Assembly (NCBI GenBank): GCA_015847255.1
Contig: JADLZK010007793.1
Coordinates: forward strand, 806,001-870,000
DNA from: Hyparrhenia diplandra
Lineage: Eukaryota > Streptophyta > Magnoliopsida > Poales > Poaceae
DNA length: 64,000 bases
Reading direction: 5' to 3'
Below, piece by piece: positions 10,666-23,180 of the stretch. Made by a program: the position numbers and the translations under genes. The notes beneath the pieces are model-generated. The model had not been told where the DNA came from. It was given only the letters and a program-made list of their open reading frames with translations, and ran no database searches. Position 1 is the first letter of the stretch; each line of letters begins with the position of its first letter.

Positions 10666-11429
10666 TTATTGGTTTTGTCCCATAAACTTATAGAAGAGTT
10701 TAATGACCCTCACTTAGGGCTTATTTATTATAGATCAAAAAAAAATTGTGCCTTGTTGTTGTTAAGGTACTACATCCATAAAGATTATCGATAAGAATAT
10801 CTTATGGAAAGAAATGCACATACTTTATGGCATACTCTTCATAATGTAGATCATGCCTTTAAAATACGATCCTATTGTTCATACAATTTACTTCCAATGA
10901 TGGAAGCAAAAGGCCCAATGTGCAAGCGAGTAGTGACAACGAGAATCACATATTGACACAATAAAGTCATATAAGTGGTTGTGTTAAGCAGAATGCTAAA
11001 CAATGTCATACTCTTAACTTCAAGATTGATCTATATCAAACAGAAAGGGATAACAAGGGGGGCTAAGACTTAAGATTTGAAGGGGTTTTTCAATCTTAAA
11101 TTTAAAGCTCCTAGAAAGTTTCTAATGTCCATCAAAATGTGTTGTAACACTTGTTGTCATAACTATTGTGAGTATCATTTTGATGAATTTGATAATCGAC
11201 AATATTTATGGATTTTTATATATTAGACAAAAATTCTATCGAATTATTGTCATATATGGGAATCATATTTATGGGAATCATCCTAATGGACATTTGTGTT
11301 TTCATAGAGAAACACAAACGGACGACATCAGATATAGCACATAAGTAGTGAGATAAGTCTCATTTTGGTTGTATTATGCATACAACTATCCCCGCATAAC
11401 AACATGTTGCAAGATAAGAATTTTTCATT

Positions 11430-12260
11430 AATTGTTGATCCATTTAAGATTTGGAATGATCAACTTAGCCATCTAAAGAGATGCGTGAAAAATTAATAGC
11501 AATTCTTTTTGGTCGATTTCCGCAAAGTATGGATACGGTAAGTACCATAGGGAAAAAAAGATTTTAAGACCCTCTTATCTTAATATCAGATTGACTTAGA
11601 TTCTTAGATCATATTCGAAAGAATATTTTGAGTCCGACACAAAGATTGTCCGGACAGTTCAGGCATTTCATGGTTGTCTAGATACATCTATGAGATAATC
11701 TACAAGTGTGGAAGTAACCACACTTAGCCTTGCATTTGGTAGATAGTGACTCTTGTTGTGAGCATTGTCCTGGACACTACTAAACTTTTGTACCTTCAAT
11801 GACGATTGTTTTGTATAATAAGAGTTTAATTACATAGCCAAAGGGATAAATTGGAATCTATAAATATGATATTAAGGCCATACAAGACCATTATTAGTAA
11901 ATTGCTATTTGCCAACTTTCGTGTTGGAGTCGTAGATTTACACACTCGACTTATGATTAACCGCATACCCCATATGCATTCGGTGCGTTGGAATTTATAA
12001 AGATTTCCTATTTGCGTAAGATTAGGTTATGTTGTATACGTTCCAATCTCACCACCGCAACATACATTGATGGGTCCATACAATAAACGGGGATCAATCT
12101 CGAGATTTCAATCTCCGCCGATTGTTCAAGATTCTATCTAGATCTCTATAGAGGATCTATTTACAACCCGTATGCTGGTTTTATAATAAATGAGCCTTTC
12201 CCGGCGTTAGGGGAGATTAATAGTACCATATATAATGCCCCGAAAAATATTTGGAATGCA
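11430..12260 (+). pseudogene. Decayed copia integrase
   Basis: Short in-frame islands match copia polyprotein order: the HLKRC region, FRHFMVV, and the block containing YVPISPPQHTLMGP (written here across a small gap) followed by EDLFT. These islands are separated by stop codons and frameshifts. The role in the live element is strand transfer of the cDNA into the genome. No catalytic triad could be assigned with confidence. Confidence 0.55.
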
Positions 12261-12689
12261 CAAAGCATTTCAAGCTCGGGATCACGTACTAAATAAACTG
12301 AATCAATGGTTTGTCACATATTGTGGATATTGAATTCGAGAGGAGTTAGCTGAACTCGCTCTCGATAGTATCAATATCTCACACGAAAAATGGACATTAA
12401 CATTGAGTTCAAAGAATGATTTGCATAGTATTGCAAACAAACTGCTTGCAAACAAACTGCTAAAATACTTTCATAGATTATAAAGGTGTTACAAAGTCTC
12501 TCCATCCTGCAAGGAATGTGCCAAAAGAGTAGAGGTACCTAATAAAACTACTCACCCCCATATCTCTACAACATAAAAAGAACTAAAGTAAGACATTTTC
12601 TTCGTGCGGTAAATTTTCGCTCCGTCGCTCTTTTGCGCTCGTGCGATACCGTGACCCCCTCCTCCTCCGTCCGTAAAAAAATCTCGCAC

Positions 12690-13220
12690 TCAGATGGAAA
12701 ACGGACGTGCAAAAAAGGAAACCCTCCAATCACCTAGGTGCGGCGGACTCGCGTCGCTCCAATCCCTCCCCTCCCCCGGGCACCATCGCTCCCCTCCCTC
12801 CTCCATGATTTCTCGCTCATCGTTGCCCTCGCCGCCTCCATGGTGGGCGTGCATGCAGGCGCTAGGTGCGGCAGCGTCCCCTCCCCGACCTCGATCTCAT
12901 GCCATCGCTGGGCACGCCGGCGACCAGATCAAGCAAAACCGAAGCCTTGGGATTGGCACCTTGAAGCACGTCGACAACCTGGATCAAGCGAACCGCAGCC
13001 GTCATTTAATCACCATGTCCCCAAGACGAGGTACGCCCCTGTGATCCACCGACGGTAAATTTGTTGGGAGCGCTTGTGTGTGTGAGTTTCCTGGGATCGC
13101 GGAACCATCGGCAGAAACGAAGCCGCCGACGTCCATGACACAGCCGGACCTAGCCGAGACCCCCCGGCTGGCCAACAACCAGCCCCGCTTCGGCTACGGC
13201 TAGCCAGTGGCAACCCAGGT
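12690..13220. other. GC-rich captured segment near the Helitron 5' end
   Basis: The segment is strongly GC-rich against AT-rich flanks. Frames of 80-116 codons are open on both strands but carry no domain I recognise (Ser/Pro/Arg-rich). It could be a first exon or promoter of a captured host gene. Confidence 0.35.
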
Positions 13221-14364
13221 TCTATTCCCTCCTTTTCCACCTGTAGAATGATGGAAAACAATTTAGACGCAATAGAGGAAATTGAGTTTTGATCGTCCTG
13301 ACACCAATTGTTTTCATATTCACTTCTTAGGTGAGCGTGTCTAATTTTGTAGTGTATTTCAGTTTAAGTTCTTGTGATCCTGTTTGGAACAGAGGTGTAA
13401 GAACACATTCAGTAAATATCCATGAGGAAAAAACATTTCTTCAAATCAGACTATCACTTCACCAAAGGGGAAAGAAAATGGCTTGATACATGCAGTGACT
13501 TACCAATCCTAAATTCCCACCCACAGCAACTGATAAATGTATGTGATGCACTACCCATTCTGAATGCCACAGGCAGAAAGTGAGGTGCACAACCAACAAG
13601 AGTTAGGGCATGCTTTTACAATTATTGCTGTCAAACTCAAGCCCAACCTTCCCATATAGTGCGTTGTACCTCGTCCAATCCTGCTTGTTCAGCAATAAGA
13701 TTTTCCTTTACTGACATCAACTATCTGAAAGATCTTACATGATTAAAATTCAATGAAATTCTTTATTCAAGATTGATTCTAAAAATCTACTGAGTGCACA
13801 TATAAGATAGGCATAAGTATCTAGGAGATTTGAGTAAATAGTAGGAAATGGCATCTGGATAGGTATACACTGTCATTGAAGAAACTGAATTAACATATTT
13901 GCTCTTTTGCTCCGTGGATTTCCTGAGAATAGCCCCATAGAAAACATGTGAAAAAGATAACTGATCATATCTCACTACTTAGCATCTAGCTGTATCATCA
14001 TTTTTAATAGTTTTTACAATATTTAGATCAGACATGTGCATATTTCAACAATCATCAGTCTCAACAGCATACGTGGAATGATTGGTCTGCACCCTTTGTT
14101 TCGATTTTGATTAGTACATGCTACTTTAGCATGACAAATTATTGTCCTCAATGTAGCCTGACAAACAATAGACATTTTTTTCTAATGCATTTGAGGAAAG
14201 TCTATTGCTATATCACTATGTTTTGTACTCGTTCAAATAGGGTCTATGTGGGTGTAGTCCTACCATTTCTGGCAAACTAATTGAACTATTTTTTCAAAAC
14301 AACCTGATTAAAACACTAGCACAGACTGGTATATTGTCAAACAAGAGGTGAGCAAACAAGTTAC

Positions 14365-14552
14365 CAGCGCAGGTGATTGGGCTGTGAGCATTACCAGACT
14401 GGTCAGGACAGTGCATGAGCGACAGTATACCACATGTTGATGCTTGGAAGAAATCAAACCTGGGCTCACTGTGTTGCAAATGGACATGCTTATTGGGGCT
14501 GCCGCCTTCTTGAATGATCTTGGAGAGTTGAGATGAATCATCAGCCGTGCGC
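14365..14552 (-). pseudogene. Captured exon-like fragment, minus strand
   Basis: On minus the fragment contains DDSSQLSKIIQEGG, then HSEPRFDFFQAST and MHCPDQSGNAHSPITCAG without a stop. It is followed by a splice donor, CTG|GTAAC, at 14364/14365. The upstream acceptor is uncertain (an AG near 14552-14565). Composition is balanced and protein-like. The family is not recognised. It is antisense to the Helitron and 250 bp downstream, in its own sense, of the next fragment. Confidence 0.45.
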
Positions 14553-14805
14553 TAGCGTTGTGGTGGATAATGTCAGTCCAGCAGACCTGTCATTGCTTTA
14601 CAACATTAATATAGTGTTCTCCCCTCAATGCTTAAGAAAGGACCATGTACTTGAGCAGTCATGTGGTGCTACTCACTGAATTAGACAAATGAATAAACTT
14701 GTAATCTAATCTTCTAATTCAATAAGATCAAAGCACACATATTAGAATTCTAATATGTAACAACCATAGCACAAGACATGAATTTTATGAGACCAATTTA
14801 AGTAC

Positions 14806-15012
14806 CTGGGCCTGCTAATATGCAGCGATTCCATTTTCATTGAATTCTCAGCATCATCCAGCTCAATTGTGGCCTCTATTACTTCATTTGAAAAATCTTT
14901 GTCTTCACTTACATCCAAAAAAGCATCGTTTATCCTATACGTCCTTGATGATCTTCTGCCTAACAGAAATGCTGAACAAAGTTGTCCTGTTTCAACTATC
15001 CATAAACAGTAC
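14806..15012 (-). pseudogene. Captured exon with intact splice signals, minus strand
   Basis: On minus, TTTGCAG precedes the exon and CCCAG|GTACTT follows it. The 207-bp exon is open throughout in one phase (YCLWIVETGQLCSAFLLG ... IEATIELDDAENSMKMESL). Balanced, acidic composition, a length divisible by 3 and a clean donor and acceptor argue for a real host exon. I do not recognise the protein. Together with the fragment at 14365-14552 it indicates a genomic, intron-containing piece of one host gene captured by the Helitron. Confidence 0.55.
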
Positions 15013-15699
15013 CTGCAAACAAAGGAGAAAAAAATATTTGAACATCTTTACCTCATCATGCATGCACTCTAAGAATTAAGAATATGATTTAGCACAAGAT
15101 GGCCACTGCAGCACATCTTACTCCTAGACCAAGTGGAAATATAAGTACTGCATTTGAGTTGAACATGTCTCAGGAACTAAAACTGAATACCTCTTTTCAG
15201 AGATTGTAAGGATGCAAGCAAGTGACTAAAAACAAAGTCACCATTACAACCAAGACTGGTGCTATATGACCGTCACAAGCAACACCAGACCAAATCGTCG
15301 CTCTTGCATGCACCACATCTCTGCCTCCGCGGTGGCCGCTGAAGTATTGAATATTGCTATTTGCCACAGAAATGCTGGATCAATTAGTATTGTTGTTTGG
15401 CACTGAATGTGAGCAATGTTTAGATTAAGCTCTTTGCCTTTTTCTAGAAAAGCAATGAAGAAAAATTGAAAATGTGATATCAGTAAACTCTGTTAGGCAT
15501 ATGGTTCCATCACCAAGGTAACCTGGACCTAGATAACTAACAACTCGACCTCTGGATGTGCTAACTAAATTGCATCTTTATAAGCTTGTTGCTAGGAAAC
15601 AATTCATAGTTCTGCACTAAATCAATTTTCCTCGCTGTGAACTATGAGAATTATGCAAGTAAAAATCTATTGAGAGGAGCAGAGAGGAGAAGTTCTAGC

Positions 15700-16150
15700 T
15701 TCATCTGTCTTAACGTCTTTCCTTGGCCGGCGAGAGGAGCAGAGCTCGCCGGAGCCACTACGCCGCTGGAGCTCTTGAGCGTGGACCGACGACGCCGCAC
15801 GCGCCAGCGTAGCCGCCGGAGCTCCTGCTCATGGACCGCCGGAGCACGCGGTGCGTGGGGCCTCGCGACGAGAGACATGGCGGCGCGATAGGGACACGGC
15901 GGTGCGGACGCGCGAGGAGGAGCGGAGGGACACCGGGCCGCCGTGCGTGCAGAAACGAGCAGTGGCGCCGTTTTCGCCGTATTCCTGCAAGCAAGGAGGG
16001 AGACGAGACACGCCGGTCGGGAGATCCGCGTGGGAGAGCTCGGGGAGGCAGCTCCACCGGTCACGTGGTGTGGAGCAGGAGTCGGGGAGGAGGAACTGAG
16101 GAAGAAGAGGAAGGGGAGAAGAGATAAGGTGGAGAGATGGAGAAAAGAAA
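15700..16150. other. GC-rich captured segment in the Helitron
   Basis: Frames of about 80-176 codons are open on both strands, with Arg/Pro/Ser-rich products. On minus, the longest frame starts with a hydrophobic Phe/Leu/Ser-rich stretch from the AT-rich border (about 16181-16080), which could mimic a signal peptide but is likely compositional. If the captured gene runs on minus, this would be its 5' exon, upstream of the exon at 14806-15012. Not proven. Confidence 0.3.
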
Positions 16151-17525
16151 AAAAATAATAAAAACAAATGTGTAGTTTCACTCTTTTAGCTTACTACATG
16201 TATTGGTACCAGCCGGCAGTAGTTTGTATTAAATGCATTGCATGACTGCATTTATAAACACCTTTCGTTCAGGGCGATTAGCAACTGGAAGCCATTATTG
16301 ATCAATTTAACTTCTTTTGGCAAATAATAAGATTTATTAACCAGTGTGTTTCCCTTCACAGCATGCAATATAGTGCCAGGTCAGGGTAACTGTCATGCTC
16401 GACAGTATAGAACTTCGATATTTAGAGTTCATATATTCTAAATAACTGCTACCAACTGATGGTGCCAGTTATATAAATTTCAAGGATATGACATTTCAAT
16501 ATGAGGAAATACATGACTTTTGATCCTCTGCCATTATTTGATAATTCTTGTGTGGTTATCTCAGAAAACCATTATAAAGTTATAATGATTCTTGTGATAT
16601 GCTACTAACAGATACCGTTGATGGACACACCTAGGCCATTATTTGTTACCATATGTTTGCAGTTTCTTTTGTCATGGAGTCGCTATGGAAAATATATGCT
16701 TTATGTTTTCGATCAGCATGAAAAAGATGCTTATTAAAGTTGACCCTAGACTGATCAAAACTGGTGTAAAGACACACCGATGCTGATGTATGCAAGGTAA
16801 ACCCTGGGATTCGACTTGCGTTCAAGCCGCAATGAATAAACACATTCCTAGATGGAATGAGGTTATCTTCAAATGAAAATTTGTCCGAAAGAAAAACATT
16901 GCAAATGACATAGATGAGTAACTAACTAAAAATCACAATCGGTTATAGCAATAATAACTATTATTTAATTATTTATATATGTTACCGATGATGAATATCG
17001 CCACGTAGACACTCAAGTGTATTACTTATTCTATTAAAGTACATGTATGCGTGTAATAGTCATAAACCCGCAAGTATTTGTACGGTGAGGATAACATACT
17101 TTGTTTTAACGTTTTATTAGATTTTTCAAGACACACAATATTTCCCATGTCATAAGCACTAATATCTGCATATATTGTCATGTGTACACGATGGTATAAA
17201 GATGCATCGAGAACTTATTCATGGATTTATTAGCACACTAAATAAATGGATATCAAAGATTTCTTCCAACCAATATAAAACATTATCTTAGGCGATTTAC
17301 GGAAAAGTCCATACACCTATGACATCGCGATATTCGTGATTGTGTTACTTTCACAAAACTTGTTTTGTATTAAATGTTATTTAATATCATTGTTTGATTT
17401 CACAAGATTTTTATCTTAGCATGTAATCCATGTGTTTCTATATAAAATTTGGTTACCATGCGATCCATGTGTTTGTATATAAAATTTGGTTATCCCAGCT
17501 AAAGAACGCACGGGCGTGATACTAG

Positions 17526-19340
17526 TTGGCTAAAAGAGAGGGAGTAGCACTTCCAAGTGGCAAGATGCAATTGTCGGCAAGCAAAAAGAAGACTGGAAAT
17601 GCAACTCAACCATTTGGTTGAAAGACACCTAGAGGGCATTTTATGTCCCGTGGATATTGATAATCCACAAGCCCAAATTTTAGAAGTGCATCGAAATACC
17701 GATGCTTTGGGATATCGAAAAGCCCCGACTCTCGCTTTGGGAAGTCGCGATGAGTCATTCGTGGTATATATTGAGTTTTTGATAACCGGAGAGTTATATC
17801 ATATAAAGGTTACATGTTGCGACACATACTTCTCTGAATACATTGTATACAATATTCCAAGTTATCCAGTTAATAAGACCATGGCGAGTGCTTTGTCACT
17901 CTTGCATGGAACTTGTTGAGTTATACATACAGAGATAGTCTTGCTCACGTAAAAGAGAAGTTAGGAGATGTAAAGCTAACACCTCATGTACCTTTGCTGT
18001 GGGTACAAAGTGTTTTTATCCAAGAATGGATTGAAAACAACGTGGTGGTGAGATATAAAGCAAGGCTAGTAGCACAAGGGGTTTACGCAAAGCCTGAGCA
18101 TTGTTTTCAATGCGTTATTCTCCATAGTAAGTTATAAATTTTTGATACTAACTTAGATTGGCAAAGTACAAAAGCATCTATCTTTTGCAGTTCACATGAT
18201 TTGGTATATTTGTGAAGCTTCAGGGAAGGAGTTCACATACCAAACACCATACATAAAAGTGCAACACATATTGTGTATCGCTTAAGTCAATACATGGCTT
18301 AAAGCAGTTAAGTCGAATATGGTACAATCGACTTTGTGTGTATTCCTTAAATTGAAGGGATACAAGATTGATTACATGTGGTGTTCATTTTAGAGTCCTT
18401 TGATTGGATTTCCTAGTATTATATGATTGTCAACAACTTGACATCATTGGTAATGAACAACTTGTCAATAGCACATTGTAATCTAAAGACGGAGTTAGAG
18501 ATGGGAGATAGGGTCTAAACCAAAATTCTATTTTGTGTTTAGGATCCAAGCATCTTCTCCCAGGATTTTAGTAAAGCTATCTATATCCACATCATATTGA
18601 ATGACTCAATATGAAAGGGAATCCTATGGTTGTTCTACCTCATATAGAAGAAGATTGTTTTATGCCATAGTGATTGAGATGAGATATTGGGGCATATGGT
18701 CCATTATCTCTGTGCTATTTATGCGCTAGTATATATAATGCAAAAGTTCCCGGCCAGATATTATCTTTGCAATAATTTGCTATCTAGTAGCAGCGCTACT
18801 CTACCAAATGTTGGTAGATTGAAGTTAAGAATATCTTTTGATATATATTAAAATATCACATGCGATCTTGGTATAATCCATGATCCAATTATATGGATAT
18901 TATGACTCGGTTATCTATAAGATCCCCAAATTCCAGATCATTGAAATAGTCTTTACATAAATATGGAAAGACTAGTTATAATAGTCTTTAAGTAGACATT
19001 TAATGTTCAATTCCAAAGAATCATTCTCGCATTGTATTGTACAAGGCTACACATGAATGTGCATAGCTTGATAGAATGATATATCACATACTAAAGTTAT
19101 GTGGCATTGATTCTGTTGAATCAAAGATCATTATCTATAAAGGTAATGCATCTTGTGTTGTTTAAATGGAGACAAGTTATACTCCTTGCAATATTTTGCA
19201 TTAAGATGGTTACATTCCATATGTCATATGGACATATGAACATTTGCAAACTAAGTATTGTGATAATCTTAAAGAGATGTTCACAAAGTCTACCATACTC
19301 CACATTTCTTATGTATTGATACATCGGTATGAAAGGTTTG
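17526..19340 (+). pseudogene. Ty1/copia polyprotein, linker, reverse transcriptase and RNase H, decayed
   Basis: This is the right part of the copia element interrupted at 12562. It contains, in copia order: the linker with SRDESFVVYIEF and TYFSEYI (17750-17850); VVRYKARLVAQG (about 18043-18080), the classic copia RT signature; GLKQ/WYNRL-like remnants (about 18290-18330); a CLGL/HLLPGF-like region (about 18530-18570); PMVV near 18620; and an RNase H end with KATHECAWLDRMI, CGID, IIYKGNASCVV, EHLQTKYCDNL and MFTKS (19040-19290). The YVDD active site is not visible. Many stops and frameshifts separate the islands, so it is non-functional. Its role in a live element would be cDNA synthesis and RNA removal. 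Confidence 0.85.
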
Positions 19341-20060
19341 CAAGTTTTCGGGGAGAGTCTCTCATCTCTCTAATTAATAACTTGTGGAAAACATCATATT
19401 GCACTCTTTTCTTTGTATGAGTTTTTCCCTTTGGGTTTCTCATATAAAAAGTTTTTAATGAGGCAATATCGACACAAGATTATGTCATATCATCTGTTTT
19501 TCCCATAGGGTTTTTGGTGGATGATATTGGGACATTTGATACATTGTACTCTTTTCTTTATTTGAGTTTTTTTCCCTTTCGAGGTTTCTCATATAAAGTT
19601 TTTGACGAGGCAATGCCTATATAAAAGTTATATGATATATCATCGAGTTTTCCCCACCTGGGTTTTTTAAGATGATATTCGGGCATATTGACCAAATGGT
19701 CAAGATGGTTTTAGACTAAGACTTTGAGCTTATCTCAAAGGGTCTAACAACATTCGTGGTTGTATATCATGGCGTTTCTCCTTATTTTTCCCATTGGGTT
19801 TTAAGGAGTTTTACCCCGATATACCCGGTATGACTTTGGATTTTTCCCATAGGTGTTTTCCAAAGATTCTCCTCACATTTTTTCCTAAAATGTTTTTTGT
19901 GAGAGTTGTCATATTATCTATTTTTCCCTACTGGGGGGGTTTTCTAAGGATAATATGTGACAAATTAATCTTTGATCAAATTGTTTTTAGATTATGTCTT
20001 TAGGGTCATCTAAAGGGTTTATAAACATTGGGAGTTATATATATATATATATATATATAT
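19341..20060 (+). mobile_element. 3' end region of the copia element, possible PPT and LTR
   Basis: After the RNase H end a purine-rich TTTTCGGGGAGAG (about 19347-19359) could be the decayed polypurine tract. Sequence rich in TTTTTCCC and GGGTTTTT motifs follows, repeated in degenerate form at about 19430, 19500, 19565, 19650, 19790 and 19925. This resembles the LTR of related grass copia elements, but no second LTR was identified to confirm it. A (TA)n run at 20037-20060 marks the MITE insertion site. Confidence 0.45.
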
Positions 20061-20237
20061 GGTAAATTTTTTTCTACACCCTAGAGTAGTTACACCCATA
20101 TGTATATCTCAAGATTTGTGGTATATATGACCCGAACGAAGTGCATGTGAATGAAGTATATGATCATACTAGACCATCTATGGTGGTATATCTATCTATA
20201 TCTCTATGCTATAAAAAGAGAGAAGGAATTAGGTGGC

Positions 20238-21190
20238 ACGCGGTCGCGATCACATTCGCCGGATTAGAGTGATGATCTGATCCGATGGTTCTCGATATGG
20301 ACCGACCTTAGGCTACATGGTGTGTCCGCCGCGGCCGTGAAGAAGCCACACGCGCCCAACTCGCAGTTCACAACCGGGCCTCCCAAACGTCGTAAAACCC
20401 GAAAAGGCCGCGGATGCATTTGCGCCGAAACCGGCTTAACGCCGACGTCGACCATCCGCCTCCTCGAGTTCTCACGCGAGAGGAAACCGCTGCCTTCGAC
20501 GCCTACAGCCAATAAGCCACCGCCCGTTGTCATCCCGCGCAGAGCCCGGGCGGCGGCGGCGGCCTCGTATCCAGCTCTCCCCGCACGTGCGGGCGGGTGT
20601 GCCTCGGCGGTTAGCTCGTCACAGGGCTAGATAATTGAGTCGATCCCTCTTCGACGGCATCCCGGCCCAACAAAGATCGGTGCGCATACTTGCCTTCCTA
20701 TCTTATTCCCAGCGATCGAGGATGACCTCCTCGCGGCATCCGCCAAGAGGACGCGCGTCCTTCGATGCCGCGTCGCAGTTCCAGCGGCTGCTGGCGCTCA
20801 TGCTGCCGATCATGGAGCAGTCTGGCCAGCGAACCGGTCAGATCGCACTCAAGATGTGGACGAACGAAGGTCTGCCGATCTTGGCACGGTAACTGTCCGG
20901 CTGGCGTAGATCATCGCCGCAGCAGCGTCTTCCCATGACTTATCAAGTTTGCTGTGTGACGAGATCGAAGATCGAAACCCTATACAATCGTGGCCAGTGG
21001 CTCCGTGTCAACACTACTCACATGCGTGGCGCTTCAGAAGCAAGCACCACTGCACCCACATCTACAGCACGGATTTCCATAGACTCCAGTGCATCCACAT
21101 CAATGAGTTCCACAGGATCCACATCATCGCCGGCGCTAGGAATCAATAACGCTCCCATGCACATGGTCTTCGGAGATAGCTAGGCTACAG
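20238..21190. other. GC-rich, possibly captured gene sequence in the Helitron
   Basis: Composition differs sharply from the AT-rich Helitron flanks. Consecutive plus frames run at 20322-20630, 20635-20892 and 20935-21183. The middle one includes RASFDAASQFQRLLALMLPI and MEQSGQRTGQIALKMW, which look protein-like. The first contains a basic patch (PPKRRKTRKGR). No family was recognised. The three could be pieces of one captured host transcript or a coincidence of composition. Confidence 0.35.
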
Positions 21191-22266
21191 GTACATTAAC
21201 ACATGTCGCTTGTGTCAGAGTTGTTTTCACATTAGATTAGATTGCGTGCATGGATCATGATCACCTATTATTTATTAATTCAATCTTAAATTAGTGTTAG
21301 ACTCTTATAGTATAGATTTGATGTATATATGTACACTGAATTTAATGCTAGATGGGAAGCATGCGGAGGGACTCACGCACGTGTAGATTATTATTTTTTT
21401 TCTTTTTTTCCATGTGGTATATACAAATCTAATATTGAAAGAGTAATATGTATTATTTTTCTCATCTTATAGATACAAAACTTGTGATGGTACACATAAA
21501 ATTATTTTGTTCGTTTTTTTCTTGCGGCGTATATAATGATCTAATATATTAAAAGATTTCTTTATTATTTTGGAAAGCTAGCGAAGGGTTCATAAACAAT
21601 TTTTTGTTCTAATGAAGCACTGCCGATCTTGGTGCAGTAATGGCGGGTTCGCCCTCGAAGAGACGCAGGAAGCAAAAGAACAGGATGAGGATGGCGTTTT
21701 TGTGTTGGACTCATTGGTCATTATGTGCTTCAGTTACTTACGACCAAGAGAGACTCTTTGACTTAGTGTTGCGCTCTATTAGTTTAAAGTAGTAATCCAG
21801 CCTCCATGTTTTTTCCACAAATCCTTGCGCTTTCTTATAAACTTCATACCTATGTTTGTGTTCCCAATTATACGTATGTGGAATTTTGCCACCTCAATAA
21901 CAATATTTATTAGTTTAAAATTAAAAAAATCAAATCCAGACATAGTGGTTTAGTATTTGTTATAGTGTTGTAGCCTTTGCAAGGTCAACCATGGATATAA
22001 ATGATCAATTAATTATGCTCATGTTCATGCTCTGATCTTATTATTTTGATGATTGTTGGGAGGTAATGTGGTTGTCATTACACTGCATAATACTTGTAGA
22101 CAGCTCACCATTAAATTAGAGATTCATCTAACCTAACATTGTTAACCACCATTTAGGAGAATATATATGTAAAAATATGAGCGAGTACCTTTCCTGTTTA
22201 GCAAATATATTATTTTTCAGCTTTTTGCTATAATACCCTGAATTTCTTTTTGGTATTATTTACATA

Positions 22267-22548
22267 GATAGGAAAAATTAGCATGGAGAGTAAGACTTCT
22301 CAGTGACCAATAATTACAGGAGACCGCCACTGATCTGCACCTTATCAGGGAGGACTCATGGACAAAGTAATTCACCCTTTCTTGTCAAAAAAAAAAGTAA
22401 TTCACCCTTAATTTCTTTCAGCGTGCATTTAATTTACAACAGATAGGAAAAATTTGCAAGGAAAGTAAGACTTCTCTGTGACCAATAATTACAGGAGACC
22501 GCCATTGATCTACACCTTATCAGGGAGGACTCATGGACAAAGTAATTC
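22267..22548. repeat. Direct duplication of about 110 bp inside the Helitron
   Basis: Copies at about 22267-22375 and 22442-22548 share GATAGGAAAAATT, GTAAGACTTCTC, GTGACCAATAATTACAGG and GGAGGACTCATGGACAAAG. They are separated by about 66 bp that contain a poly(A) run and a partial repeat of AAGTAATTCACCCTT. Confidence 0.85.
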
Positions 22549-22907
22549 AACGCTCCATGTGAGTAGAGCTTAAAATTTTACATTACTTACTTAAGAAACG
22601 TTTTGTATTTGACTGAAATTTTATATTGTATTAGTATATATGTGATAGTAAAAAGACAATAAAAGATTACATCTATATATAAGAAGATATCAATTCATCT
22701 AATCTATGTTTAGGTAATGACTAACCTCTATTTATGAAGACAATTCTATTTGTCTTAACGATCAATCGAAAATTATTTAAAACCTTATCCATCGAGCAAT
22801 AACACATGTTTCGGAAGGAGAATAAATTGGATACAACTTGTCTTAGTATTAGTTAATTCCCAAACACTCCAAAATAATTTATCATGTCACCTATCAATAA
22901 ATCATAA

Positions 22908-22928
22908 GCACGTGCGTGTCGCACGTGC
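22908..22928 (+). terminator. Helitron 3' hairpin (rolling-circle terminator)
   Basis: GCACGTGCG and CGCACGTGC form a perfect 9-bp stem with the loop TGT, seven bases before CTAG. This is the expected 3' subterminal stop signal of Helitrons, which halts rolling-circle transfer. Confidence 0.9.
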
Positions 22929-23180
22929 ATTGCTACTAGTATGTTAAGTATGCATTCATACGTTGAGTATATGGATATACTTTTTTATATACAAAGAAGT
23001 AGTGGCATTTTATGTAATTTATTAAAAAATATAGGTTCCTTCGAAATTTTTTTCGTAGTAAGATCTAGAGTATCTTAATATGAGTATCTAAACATACTCA
23101 AACCGATAAACAAGTATAAATACATACACAATGTGATTTTTTGAATATGGGTGTAACTACACCCGGGTGTATAGAAAGTG

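Larger units (their letters stand above)
10061..12562 (+). mobile_element. Ty1/copia element, 5' portion of the decayed internal region
   Basis: This is the left part of a copia element whose right part resumes at 17526 after a Helitron insertion. Recognisable coding begins in the integrase region. DQLSHLKR near 11460 resembles the GAG-pre-integrase motif, FRHFMVV near 11665 the integrase core, and YVPISPPQ--P-LMGP near 12030-12080 the integrase C-terminal GKGY/copia-specific block. Near 12490-12550 KRVEVPNKTT is the integrase-RT linker. Every frame is broken many times by stops and indels, so the element is old. A 5' LTR was not delimited and gag was not recognised. Confidence 0.7.
12563..17525 (+). 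mobile_element. Non-autonomous Helitron inserted in the copia linker, 4963 bp
   Basis: The 5' end reads A|TCTCTACAACATAAAAAG, with the TC start and ATAAAAAG string typical of grass Helitrons. The 3' end reads ACGC-ACGG-GCGT hairpin, GATA, then CTAG|T, the CTRR terminus before a T. Insertion between A (12562) and T (17526) is the Helitron rule. The host supports the boundaries: before 12563 the copia linker reads KRVEVPNKTT, and after 17525 the same reading frame continues into the KRG-rich linker. The 4-bp hairpin stem is weak. No Rep/helicase was seen. The interior carries GC-rich segments (12690-13220, 15700-16150) and minus-strand exon-like pieces with splice signals, as in gene-capturing grass Helitrons. 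Confidence 0.75.
20191..22939 (+). mobile_element. Non-autonomous Helitron inserted in a MITE, 2749 bp
   Basis: The 5' terminus is A|TCTATCTATATCTCTATG followed by CTATAAAAAG. The 3' terminus is a perfect 9-bp hairpin (22908-22928), seven bases, then CTAG|T. Removing exactly 20191-22939 restores GTGGTATA|TATGTTAAG, which is the uninterrupted sequence in the sister MITE around 23338-23354. This gives base-precise ends and the A-T insertion rule. No Rep/helicase coding is present. The interior has a GC-rich segment at 20238-21190 and an internal 110-bp duplication. Confidence 0.92.
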
